DNA from: an uncultured Bacteroidota bacterium
Lineage (GTDB): Bacteria; Bacteroidota; Bacteroidia; UKL13-3
Direction: 5' to 3'
NCBI GenBank assembly: GCA_903888395.1
Contig: CAISTO010000153.1
Span: 1-7,198 of the forward strand
Length of the DNA: 7,198 bases
Numbering within the stretch: position 1 is the stretch's first letter; each line of letters begins with the position of its first letter. Positions 1 to 4,128 of the stretch are shown piece by piece. A program made the position numbers and the translations under genes. Under the pieces are notes generated by a model. It was not told the origin of the DNA and made no database searches. It was given only the letters and a program-made list of their open reading frames with translations.

Positions 1-115
1 AGAAAGAATAGCACAAATGGTAATAGCTAAACACGAAACTGCCATTTGGGAAATTACCACCGAACTTAGCGAAACTAACAGAGGCGCAGGTGGATATGGA
101 AGTACTGGAAAGTAA
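1..115 (+). CDS. dut: dUTPase (dUTP diphosphatase), C-terminal end only
   Basis: This is the 3' end of a gene entering from the left edge; reading frame 2 is open from base 2 to the TAA at 113-115, giving 37 residues. The peptide begins ERIAQMVIAKHE and ends with RGAGGYGSTGK. RIAQ followed by a variable stretch, then ELSETxRGxGGaGSTG, is the distal part of trimeric dUTPases. The glycine-rich tail is conserved motif V, which closes over the nucleotide in the active site. The enzyme hydrolyses dUTP to dUMP and diphosphate in the cytoplasm, keeping uracil out of DNA and supplying dUMP for dTMP synthesis. Motifs I to IV lie outside the window. No terminator hairpin is obvious straight after the stop; repeat-rich DNA follows at once. 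The assignment is firm because the tail motif is distinctive. Confidence 0.93.
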   Translation, partial: ERIAQMVIAKHETAIWEITTELSETNRGAGGYGSTGK

Positions 116-225
116 GTAAAGTATGAAGTATGAAAATTTCAAATTCGAAATTCAAATATCGAAATACTAACACCAACAAACGTCATGCTGTAAGCATCTT
201 CTTTCCTTATAAACATCATTGCCTA

Positions 226-248
226 TGGTTGTGTCTTTTGACCAACCA
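226..248. repeat. Short hairpin, partial relative of the 1341 and 1874 repeats
   Basis: TGGTTG at 226-231 pairs with CAACCA at 243-248. The preceding GCCTATGG and the loop with GTCTTTTGACC resemble the left ends of the longer repeats at 1341 and 1874 (GCCTATGG or GCCTGTGC, GTGTTTT, ACCAACC). I read it as a truncated copy of that family; the rest of the unit is not found downstream. Confidence 0.5.
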
Positions 249-256
249 CAAGTAAC

Positions 257-284
257 AGCTAGTTGCCAAAGGCTAAAAAAAACT
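257..284 (+). repeat. Direct repeat copy 1 (AGCTA...GCTAAAAAAAACT)
   Basis: This 28-base segment matches 512-539 at about 24 of 28 positions, including the central TTGCCA and the closing GCTAAAAAAAACT. The two copies flank the CGTCATTGCGAGG and CTTCGACAAGCTC elements. Confidence 0.6.
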
Positions 285-292
285 TCAACAAA

Positions 293-340
293 CGTCATTG
301 CGAGGTACTGCCTTTAAAGCCTAAGCGGGAAAGCAATCTC
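293..340. repeat. CGTCATTGCGAGG...AAGCAATCTC dispersed repeat
   Basis: The segment opens with CGTCATTGCGAGG and closes with AAGCAATCTC. ATTGC near the left end can pair with GCAAT near the right end, giving an imperfect hairpin. From memory this terminal pair is one of the commonest REP-like intergenic repeats across bacterial phyla, including Bacteroidota. Only one copy lies in the window, so calling it a repeat rests on that recognition. Confidence 0.6.
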
Positions 341-377
341 ACGAATGAATAAGTAAAATAATTATGATTATTGGCCC

Positions 378-430
378 TTCGACAAGCTCAGGGTGACAAT
401 AATTTTTGTTGTCATAGTGAGCTTGTCGAA
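378..430. repeat. Long inverted repeat (TTCGACAAGCTCA type, REP-like)
   Basis: The 22-base arm at 378-399 (TTCGACAAGCTCAGGGTGAC...) is the reverse complement of 409-430 at 19 of 22 positions. The three mismatches sit together in the middle (CCC against TAG) and the loop is about 9 bases. This is a familiar REP-like hairpin of intergenic regions. With no T tract after either arm it is not a classical terminator, though it could stall or process transcripts between the convergent dut and GNAT genes. Confidence 0.8.
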
Positions 431-511
431 TCTAGACACGAATAAAGTATGAAATTCTAAATTCGAATCCCTAAATTCGAAAATATAAACTGCCAAAAGC
501 TAGAGGCTAGA

Positions 512-539
512 AGCTATTTGCCAGCAGCTAAAAAAAACT
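512..539 (+). repeat. Direct repeat copy 2 (AGCTA...GCTAAAAAAAACT)
   Basis: This is the second copy of the 28-base unit at 257-284. Its last two bases fall inside the TAG stop codon (538-540, minus strand) of the neighbouring GNAT gene, so the repeat abuts or slightly overlaps the gene end. Further GCTAG-like fragments at about 498-511 suggest decayed tandem units. Confidence 0.6.
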
Positions 540-1017
540 AACCCACTTTCTTAAACAAAGGCAATCCACTGAGTTTAGCCAAAGACCCAGCTGTTATGTC
601 GCCATCTTGGGTAAATGCCCATACAAAAAGTGATTCAATGGGATGTGATTCGCGGATTTTTGAAAGTGCATCGAAGGCTAATTTTTTAGCAATACCTTTT
701 CTTCTGAATTCTTCTAGCACCATGCCCGAACACAAATAAACTGCCTGATAAGGAACATTCAAAGGTGTTAATTCAAAGAGCTGTTTTTCGGATATTTCAT
801 TGGCCAAAAATTGCTCCATGAGTTGGCGGGTGGTAGGAATTTGAATAATCCAGCAAATAGGACCATGGCCATTGTCATATTCTGAAATGCTTTCGGGGTG
901 AATGCGCTGCAATTGTTCCATCACTTCTTCATTTACATCCAATTGATTTGGATCGTTTTTGCTTGCGAAAACCTCTTCGGCCAATTCCAACATGCGTTCA
1001 AAATTTGATTTTCCCAT
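538..1017 (-). CDS. GNAT-like N-acetyltransferase
   Basis: A 159-residue soluble protein with no signal peptide or membrane segment. The C-terminal half fits the GNAT fold: a strand AVYLCSGMVL at about 91-100, then EEFRRKGIAKKLAFDAL at about 101-118. There RRKGIA corresponds to the pyrophosphate-binding loop (R/Q-x-x-G-x-G/A) that holds acetyl-CoA, followed by its helix. The N-terminal half (1-60) is acidic and helical and I do not recognise it. GNAT enzymes move an acetyl group from acetyl-CoA to an amine; the substrate cannot be told. The family match is weaker than for a canonical GNAT because the second G is Ala and no catalytic residue is evident. The ATG at 1017 is chosen. On the coding strand TAATTTTG lies 4 bases upstream of it (plus 1022-1029) and fits the Bacteroidetes -7 pattern TAnnTTTG, but no -33 TTG sits at the right distance and it would imply a nearly leaderless transcript. 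Confidence 0.7.
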   Translation of the reverse strand: MGKSNFERMLELAEEVFASKNDPNQLDVNEEVMEQLQRIHPESISEYDNGHGPICWIIQIPTTRQLMEQFLANEISEKQLFELTPLNVPYQAVYLCSGMVLEEFRRKGIAKKLAFDALSKIRESHPIESLFVWAFTQDGDITAGSLAKLSGLPLFKKVG

Positions 1018-1080
1018 TGGGCAAAATTAGTTTTTTTATTTGCTAATATGCTGTTTCAATTTTTATGTCTTCTTGCAAGT

Positions 1081-1100
1081 GTTCGGTGTTTTTACCGAAC
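1081..1100. repeat. Perfect 7-bp hairpin GTTCGGT/ACCGAAC
   Basis: GTTCGGT (1081-1087) pairs perfectly with ACCGAAC (1094-1100) around a GTTTTT loop. The layout stem-GTTTTT-stem matches the first hairpin of the repeats at 1341 and 1874, where the stem is built on GGT/ACC with A in place of C (TTGGTG/CACCAA at 1883). It is probably a short relative of that family. Confidence 0.6.
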
Positions 1101-1139
1101 AGTTATAGTGTTGGCTAGTGAAATATCGGCAATTTTTTT

Positions 1140-1223
1140 GTCTGAACTGTGATTTGTATGATTGCTTTGATTTCTTTATTTTGTCATATCCATCATATTA
1201 ATCTTAGTAATCATAGTTCAGAC
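1140..1223. repeat. GTCTGAAC-ended palindromic element, copy 1
   Basis: An 84-base unit begins GTCTGAACTGTGAT and ends ATCATAGTTCAGAC; the ends are inverted repeats matching at 13 of 14 positions. The interior is AT-rich and also loosely self-complementary (TATGATT near the left, AATC and ATCAT runs near the right), so a long imperfect hairpin is possible. It shares its first 24 bases almost exactly with the copies at 1236 and 1842. It encodes nothing. From memory, repeats with these ends are dispersed in many Bacteroidota genomes; a MITE-like or REP-like nature is inference. Confidence 0.8.
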
Positions 1224-1235
1224 TAAGGGTTTTTG

Positions 1236-1331
1236 GTCTGAACTATGATTTGTATGATTACTTTGATTCTTTAGATTATTTATTTAATTTTTTACCTTAA
1301 TCATGTTAATCACTATAATCATAGTTCAGAC
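1236..1331. repeat. GTCTGAAC-ended palindromic element, copy 2
   Basis: A 96-base unit begins GTCTGAACTATGAT and ends ATCATAGTTCAGAC, so its 14-base ends are perfect inverted repeats. It follows copy 1 by 12 bases in the same orientation. The interior differs in length and sequence from copy 1 beyond the first 30 or so bases, while the ends are kept; this suggests the ends are the selected or mobile part. Confidence 0.82.
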
Positions 1332-1340
1332 TAAGTGAAT

Positions 1341-1447
1341 TTGCCTATGGTCAGTGTTTTTTTACCAACCAAAACCATCAGAGCTTTTGTTGGTTTGTCC
1401 ACGCCACAGGCGTGAACCAGCATTTCAGGTTTTGCACTTGCGCTAGG
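1341..1447. repeat. Multi-hairpin repeat, copy A
   Basis: This is nearly the same as copy B at 1874-1990. Three potential hairpins follow each other: GGT...ACC around GTGTTTTTTT; CCAACCAAAACC with GCTTTTGTTGG; and CACGCC-ACA-GGCGTG (1400-1414), whose flanks GGTTTG and AACC extend the pairing. It then runs into AGGTTTTGCA. It lies immediately downstream of the minus-strand 94-aa gene, in the same place that copy B has relative to the YfbU gene. Confidence 0.75.
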
Positions 1448-1517
1448 ATTTGCTTGAACATATATTGTCCGAATTCTAAAAGTTTTTTTGGACCGTTTTA
1501 AGCAACGCTTACCAATA

Positions 1518-1802
1518 CTAGTTATAAGTAATTATATAGATTGCCGAACCGTCTGAACAGTCATTTGCATAATCAGAATTCAAAATTGCACTTAACTGTA
1601 TGCTTGTAACTTTTGTTTCTTCGCATGCAGCACTAAAATCAGGATTAAAGCAACCATATAACTTACCATTATTCCTTGTAAGTGTCTTTTGTTTTACAAA
1701 AGTTTGTTTAACCGTGTTGAATAGCGCTTCATTGTCCATTCCATTTACATCTTCTGTGGTTTCATGGATGCTGTCGATAAATTTCTTTACTTGTTCTTTC
1801 AT
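1518..1802 (-). CDS. Small orphan protein, 94 aa
   Basis: I do not recognise this protein. It starts at ATG 1802 behind an A-rich leader (AAATAAACAA) and ends at TAG. Residues 1-40 are charged and look helical (MKEQVKKFIDSIHETTEDV...). The rest has three cysteines (51, 60, 82) and a C-terminal stretch, SGSAIYIITYN-like in character, rich in Ser, Thr and Tyr. There is no signal peptide or membrane segment. The size, the acidic helical start and the Cys/Ser/Thr-bearing tail superficially recall peptide precursors with leader and core, but no modifying enzyme, cleavage motif or transporter is nearby, so this is weak. It sits between multi-hairpin copies A and B with a half GTCTGAAC element at its 5' side. 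The frame on the other strand (1600-1854) is Phe/Ser/Leu-rich and looks like its antisense shadow. Confidence 0.55.
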   Translation of the reverse strand: MKEQVKKFIDSIHETTEDVNGMDNEALFNTVKQTFVKQKTLTRNNGKLYGCFNPDFSAACEETKVTSIQLSAILNSDYANDCSDGSAIYIITYN

Positions 1803-1841
1803 TTGTTTATTTTGTTTATTTTTTAAGTTTATTTATTTTTT

Positions 1842-1873
1842 GTCTGAACTGTGATTTGTATGATTCATTTGAT
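1842..1873. repeat. Half of a GTCTGAAC element (left end only)
   Basis: GTCTGAACTGTGATTTGTAT and the bases after it match the left ends of the elements at 1140 and 1236, but the element stops near GATTTG and no ATCATAGTTCAGAC end follows. It passes straight into multi-hairpin copy B. In the other two-part arrangement (1236-1447) a complete element precedes copy A, so this one seems to have lost its right half. Confidence 0.7.
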
Positions 1874-1990
1874 TTGCCTGTGCTTGGTGTTTTCACCAAC
1901 CAAAACTAACAGGGCTTTTGTTGGTTTGTCTGCGTCATTCAGATGCATCGGGGCGTGAACCAGCGTTTCAGGTTTTGCAATTGTGCCAGC
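1874..1990. repeat. Multi-hairpin repeat, copy B
   Basis: It has the same order as copy A: TTGCCTGTGC, hairpin TTGGTG-TTTT-CACCAA (1883-1898), hairpin CCAACCAAAA with CTTTTGTTGG, then GTTTGTC...GGCGTGAACCAGC and CAGGTTTTGCA. The third hairpin, intact in copy A, is disrupted here by an insertion of about 10 bases (TTCAGATGCATCG region, 1938-1950). It lies directly downstream of the YfbU-family gene on the minus strand. Confidence 0.75.
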
Positions 1991-2002
1991 AAGGTTAATT
2001 TA

Positions 2003-2518
2003 TTATACTAATTCAATTATATTTCTCAAATCATTAATATCTAGGTCGAATCTGCGATTTTTTAGAACTGTATTTTGGTATTCTAGCATCTTTTTATAAT
2101 TCAATAATGATATTTCGCTATGTGAGTTTAAATAATTACCATTATGTTCCTGCCATTTATTAAGTTTTTCAACCATAAAAGTCAAATAGTCAAAATGAGA
2201 GTTATTGTTCGCATCAAAACCTTTAAATTCAATTTTTTCCAAATCTAAAGTTGCTTTTTCTTCGTCAGTTAATAAACTAATTGCATTATTAATTCGTCTA
2301 TACATATCTAAAATTTCAATTGTTTCTATACAAGTTTTATAATCTACTTCATCAGAATAAACATTAAAAACTCGATTATATTCTCCTGCATAACCTTTTT
2401 CTAAAATTTCAACTCTAGTTTCGTAATCTTCATTGATGTCTTCTTTTTGTGATGCTAAAATTCTAAATTGATTAGCGAGAATTTGTCTTTCAACAATTGA
2501 TAATGTTTTTGGTATCAT
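2003..2518 (-). CDS. YfbU-family protein (UPF0304/PF03887-like)
   Basis: From ATG 2518 the product has 171 residues, close to the 164 of E. coli YfbU. The similarity runs the full length: LSIVERQILANQFRIL (6-21) against the family's N-terminal 'QRLILSNQY' helix; YETRVEILEKGYAGEYNRVF (32-51) against 'YRRLQTIIERGYGLQMREL'; TCIETIEILDMYRRINNA (62-79) against 'TCRTIIDIMEMYHAL'; then FKGFDANNN and FMVEKL (98-119) against 'FLGFDAATE..YVRFMV'; and a final LDINDLRNII. YfbU has no established biochemical activity; links to cell death in E. coli have been suggested. No signal or membrane segment is present. A longer version starting at TTG 2536 (adding MKTKQN) is possible; I prefer ATG because the homology starts just after it. 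A spacer beginning with the attC-like site at 2572 lies upstream and copy B downstream, so the gene sits alone between repeats. Confidence 0.85.
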   Translation of the reverse strand: MIPKTLSIVERQILANQFRILASQKEDINEDYETRVEILEKGYAGEYNRVFNVYSDEVDYKTCIETIEILDMYRRINNAISLLTDEEKATLDLEKIEFKGFDANNNSHFDYLTFMVEKLNKWQEHNGNYLNSHSEISLLNYKKMLEYQNTVLKNRRFDLDINDLRNIIELV

Positions 2519-2571
2519 ATTTTGTTTGGTTTTCAAATTAATTTTTTGGTTTTCTGTGGTTAATTAGCCTG

Positions 2572-2682
2572 TAACGTTTTGCAGCTACCCGAAGGTGGCG
2601 ATTTAGAAGTACTTCAATGTCAACTAAGCACAAACTTTGATAGAGGCACAAAGCTTGATTTAAACACTGAACCGCCACTTTT
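2572..2682 (-). other. attC-like folded repeat after the 153-aa gene (site 2)
   Basis: Read on the minus strand, the site starts at the stop of the 153-aa gene and ends in TGCAAAACGTTA. Inner arms pair: AGTGGCGGT (from 2672-2679) with GCCACC and its flanks (about 2593-2601). Between them lies about 70 bases of loosely paired sequence. Its last 13 bases (TAACGTTTTGCAG on plus, 2572-2584) are identical to those of site 1 (3191-3203), and the middle also aligns loosely (AGCACAAA, GAACC-CGCC). The outer left core expected of an attC (ending in AAC) is missing or degenerate because the gene's stop codon runs into it. This makes it a plausible but probably imperfect recombination site. Confidence 0.5.
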
Positions 2683-3144
2683 TTATCTTTCAGAATAATG
2701 CTCAATCATTCTTTTTAGGTTTTCTGGTAGATAAATTGATATTTCGTTAGCGTCACCAAAATAACCATCGCTCGTTGCTTCGCTCCACCATTGTCTCGCT
2801 TCTTCATAGTATGGAATCGTTAGTCGTCTCATTAGTTCAACATATTCTCTAAAGTCAACGATTGATGGTTTACTGTATTTTTTTTGATGATACGGTCCGA
2901 CATCTAAATGTGTATATAAAAAGGTGTGAGTTTTGTCCCCACAAATTTCTCTTAATGGTAGATCGGAGCAATGACGATGATTTGCAAGTTTTTGACATTT
3001 CATATCATGATGACAGATTCTGAAGTTTTTGTCTACAGCTTCATCATTTTCATAACTGCCTTCCCATTCTATCCATCCGTCATTTACACTTTCAATAACA
3101 CCCCCACAGGTGTCACAAATAAATTGTTCTAAAGTTTTAAGCAT
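2683..3144 (-). CDS. Cys/His-rich hypothetical protein, probably zinc-binding
   Basis: A 153-residue cytoplasmic protein from ATG 3144 to TAA 2683-2685. It opens with a rubredoxin-like knuckle, CDTC at 10-13. Further possible metal ligands are C44, H45, H46, C50, H56, H58, C59 and C68. A single zinc site built from C10/C13 and a pair from 44-59 is a reasonable guess. The C-terminal half (about 95-153) is predicted helical with Trp-rich ARQWWSEA (116-123) and ends with a charged helix. I recall small proteins that start with 'CDTCG..I' and occur as single genes in cassettes and genomic islands, but I know no function and assign none. The leader from the end of site 1 (about 3190) to the ATG is only about 45 bases and A-rich. 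The 3' end runs directly into the stem of site 2. Confidence 0.72.
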   Translation of the reverse strand: MLKTLEQFICDTCGGVIESVNDGWIEWEGSYENDEAVDKNFRICHHDMKCQKLANHRHCSDLPLREICGDKTHTFLYTHLDVGPYHQKKYSKPSIVDFREYVELMRRLTIPYYEEARQWWSEATSDGYFGDANEISIYLPENLKRMIEHYSER

Positions 3145-3190
3145 TTTTTGTTTTATTTAATTATTATTTATTTCATTCACTAGTTACGCA

Positions 3191-3321
3191 TAACGTTTTG
3201 CAGATTGGCGATGGGCGGGCTTTTCAGCACAAAAGTTGGTTCAGAGAAGGTAACTTTCGGCTACCACAAAACTGTCAAGCTGAGACGGAACCCCGCCTAT
3301 TGCCAATGTGCTGTTAGCAGC
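3191..3321 (-). other. attC-like folded repeat after the DUF2971 gene (site 1)
   Basis: The site lies just downstream of the DUF2971 gene on the minus strand. On that strand it begins CAGCTGCTAACAGC and ends TGCAAAACGTTATGCG. The arms 3204-3219 and 3292-3307 are inverted repeats at 14 of 16 positions (ATTGGC-AT-GGCGGG); the loop contains a second hairpin, AAAGTT/AACTTT (about 3233-3256). Thus the outer TAAC and GTTA cores, the inner paired arms and the long variable middle follow the layout of integron attC sites (R'', L'', loop, L', R'). Deviations: the spacers between core and inner arm are unequal (5 against 9 bases) and the right core GTTATGC fits GTTRRRY at all but one position. No integrase is present, so activity is unproven. 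Confidence 0.6.
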
Positions 3322-3327
3322 TGTAAT
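3313..3327 (+). repeat. Cassette-boundary inverted repeat, 3' copy
   Basis: GTTAGCAGCTGTAAT here and ATTATAGCCGCTAAC at 4114-4128 are reverse complements at 13 of 15 positions; both differences are transitions. This copy contains the outer core of site 1 and lies 5 bases beyond the DUF2971 stop codon. Confidence 0.7.
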
Positions 3328-3331
3328 TCTG

Positions 3332-4099
3332 TCAATATGTTGGTCGTAAAGCAATTGTAAATGTTTTTAGTTTGTATAGTCCGGATTGAATTATGCTTTT
3401 GTCAAAACCCCATTCAACTACTTTGTCTTTTTGTTCCTGATAAACTGTTTCTGTCATTCTTGGGTCGAATACAATTTCGTCAAATACGTCAATTGGGTTT
3501 ATGTTAAATTTGAATGTGTCAAATTGATTGTCATTTTGCGAATTGTAAATTAGTCTAACTTCCTTTTCGTGTCGAAATGCAACACGTTTAAAAAAGAATG
3601 TTGATGCCTGTCCCCAACCCGATTGGTCAAATATTTTTCCACTCATTCGTTGCTCGTCTTTAAGCATTGTAATTAGTGTTTTTGTGTCTGCATATTTTAC
3701 CTTGCCTACAAATGAAGAAAGATTGTAAACAATACCATTCATTTTGTGATGTTGTCCGCCAACTTGAAATAAAGGAGTAAATAATTTTCTAATAGTCGTT
3801 TTTACTTTAACTCCATTTTTGTCGGGCGAATATATACGCCACATTGCATCACTTTCTTTTGTCAATGACCAGCACTGTCCGTAAAAATTATCCCTAAAAC
3901 CCATTTGAAATTCCCTGCCGTCAGGTAAACGTCCTGTTGAATTTAAAATGAAATTTTCAAATGGGTCGTCCCAAAGTTTAGGCTTTACTAAAGTCAATTT
4001 TCTTTCCTGAAAAATTTCTTCAAGTCGTTGAAAACTGAAAATTCTATAGACGGGTCTGTCAAGGTCTGCGTCCGTCAAAAAAACTAAATTGTCTATCAT
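3332..4099 (-). CDS. DUF2971-family protein
   Basis: A 255-residue soluble protein from ATG 4099 to TGA at 3332-3334. It shows the hallmarks of DUF2971 (PF11185) in order: VYRIFSFQRLEEIF at 17-30, the typical start 'lYrYrs...l..il'; KPKLWDDPFEN at 39-49, matching 'sp..fNDPFe'; CWSLTKESDAMWRIYS at 76-91, matching 'cFs....n.lMWshYa'; AFRHEKEVRLIY at 174-185, matching 'w..E.E.Rl'; and VFDEIVFDPRM at 205-215, matching 'i..I..Gp'. The family's function is unknown; members are common in accessory regions, cassettes and next to defence genes. Family usual length is about 230-300, so the gene looks intact. It is closely bracketed by a 15-base inverted repeat (3313-3327 and 4114-4128), 5 bases beyond the stop and 15 before the start. 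A possible -7 box (TACTTTTG, minus, 4240-4247) would give a leader over 100 bases long; it has no fitting -33. Confidence 0.88.
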   Translation of the reverse strand: MIDNLVFLTDADLDRPVYRIFSFQRLEEIFQERKLTLVKPKLWDDPFENFILNSTGRLPDGREFQMGFRDNFYGQCWSLTKESDAMWRIYSPDKNGVKVKTTIRKLFTPLFQVGGQHHKMNGIVYNLSSFVGKVKYADTKTLITMLKDEQRMSGKIFDQSGWGQASTFFFKRVAFRHEKEVRLIYNSQNDNQFDTFKFNINPIDVFDEIVFDPRMTETVYQEQKDKVVEWGFDKSIIQSGLYKLKTFTIALRPTY

Positions 4100-4113
4100 T
4101 GTTGGTGTCGTTT

Positions 4114-4128
4114 ATTATAGCCGCTAAC
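4114..4128 (-). repeat. Cassette-boundary inverted repeat, 5' copy
   Basis: On the minus strand this reads GTTAGCGGCTATAAT, the near-identical partner of 3313-3327. It sits 15 bases upstream of the DUF2971 start. GTTAGCG is close to the integron core GTTRRRY. No folded arm adjoins it (the upstream minus sequence is ACATATAA), so it would be a simple, unpaired core as in an attI, or a remnant left by an insertion. Confidence 0.6.

Larger units (their letters stand above)
116..537. repeat. Repeat-crowded spacer between dut and the GNAT gene
   Basis: No gene is supported here. The stretch is a mosaic of short dispersed repeats: TTCGAA-rich segments (about 128-167 and 446-487), a short hairpin (226-248), two copies of an AGCTA...GCTAAAAAAAACT unit (257-284, 512-539), a CGTCATTGCGAGG...AAGCAATCTC unit (293-340) and a long inverted repeat (378-430). 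The best defined ones are listed separately. A segment at 181-200 (CGTCATGCTGTAAGCATCTT) resembles another widespread CGTCATGCTGA-type repeat. The spacer separates convergent genes, so such repeats may serve as shared terminators or simply accumulate where they do no harm. Confidence 0.7.
1018..1517. other. 500-base gene-free spacer made of structured repeats
   Basis: No coding frame is supported. From left to right it holds a perfect 7-bp hairpin (1081-1100), two GTCTGAAC-ended palindromic elements (1140-1223 and 1236-1331), a multi-hairpin repeat (1341-1447), and about 70 bases before the stop of the 94-aa gene in which I see nothing definite. A possible -7 box for the GNAT gene lies at 1022-1029. 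Confidence 0.6.

Noticed and set aside
1441..1500. GTCC...GGAC hairpin with a T run as a terminator of the 94-aa gene
   Set aside because: The T run lies inside the loop on the plus strand and would be an A run on the gene's own strand, so it does not fit an intrinsic terminator.
1600..1854. An 84-codon plus-strand frame rich in Phe, Leu, Ser and Cys
   Set aside because: It lies almost wholly opposite the 94-aa minus-strand gene, its composition looks like the complement of a Lys/Glu/Asn-rich gene, and it runs into the half GTCTGAAC element. Its apparent membrane character comes from poly-T tracts.
1341..1990. Multi-hairpin repeats A and B as further attC sites
   Set aside because: They end in TGCAAAACCTGAA on the minus strand without a GTTRRRY core and fold as several short hairpins, not one long arm pair. 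Only the shared TGCAAAAC links them to sites 1 and 2.
2519..2536. TTG at 2536 as the start of the YfbU-family gene
   Set aside because: It adds only MKTKQN with no family match; the ATG at 2518 directly precedes the conserved N-terminal helix. It is not excluded.
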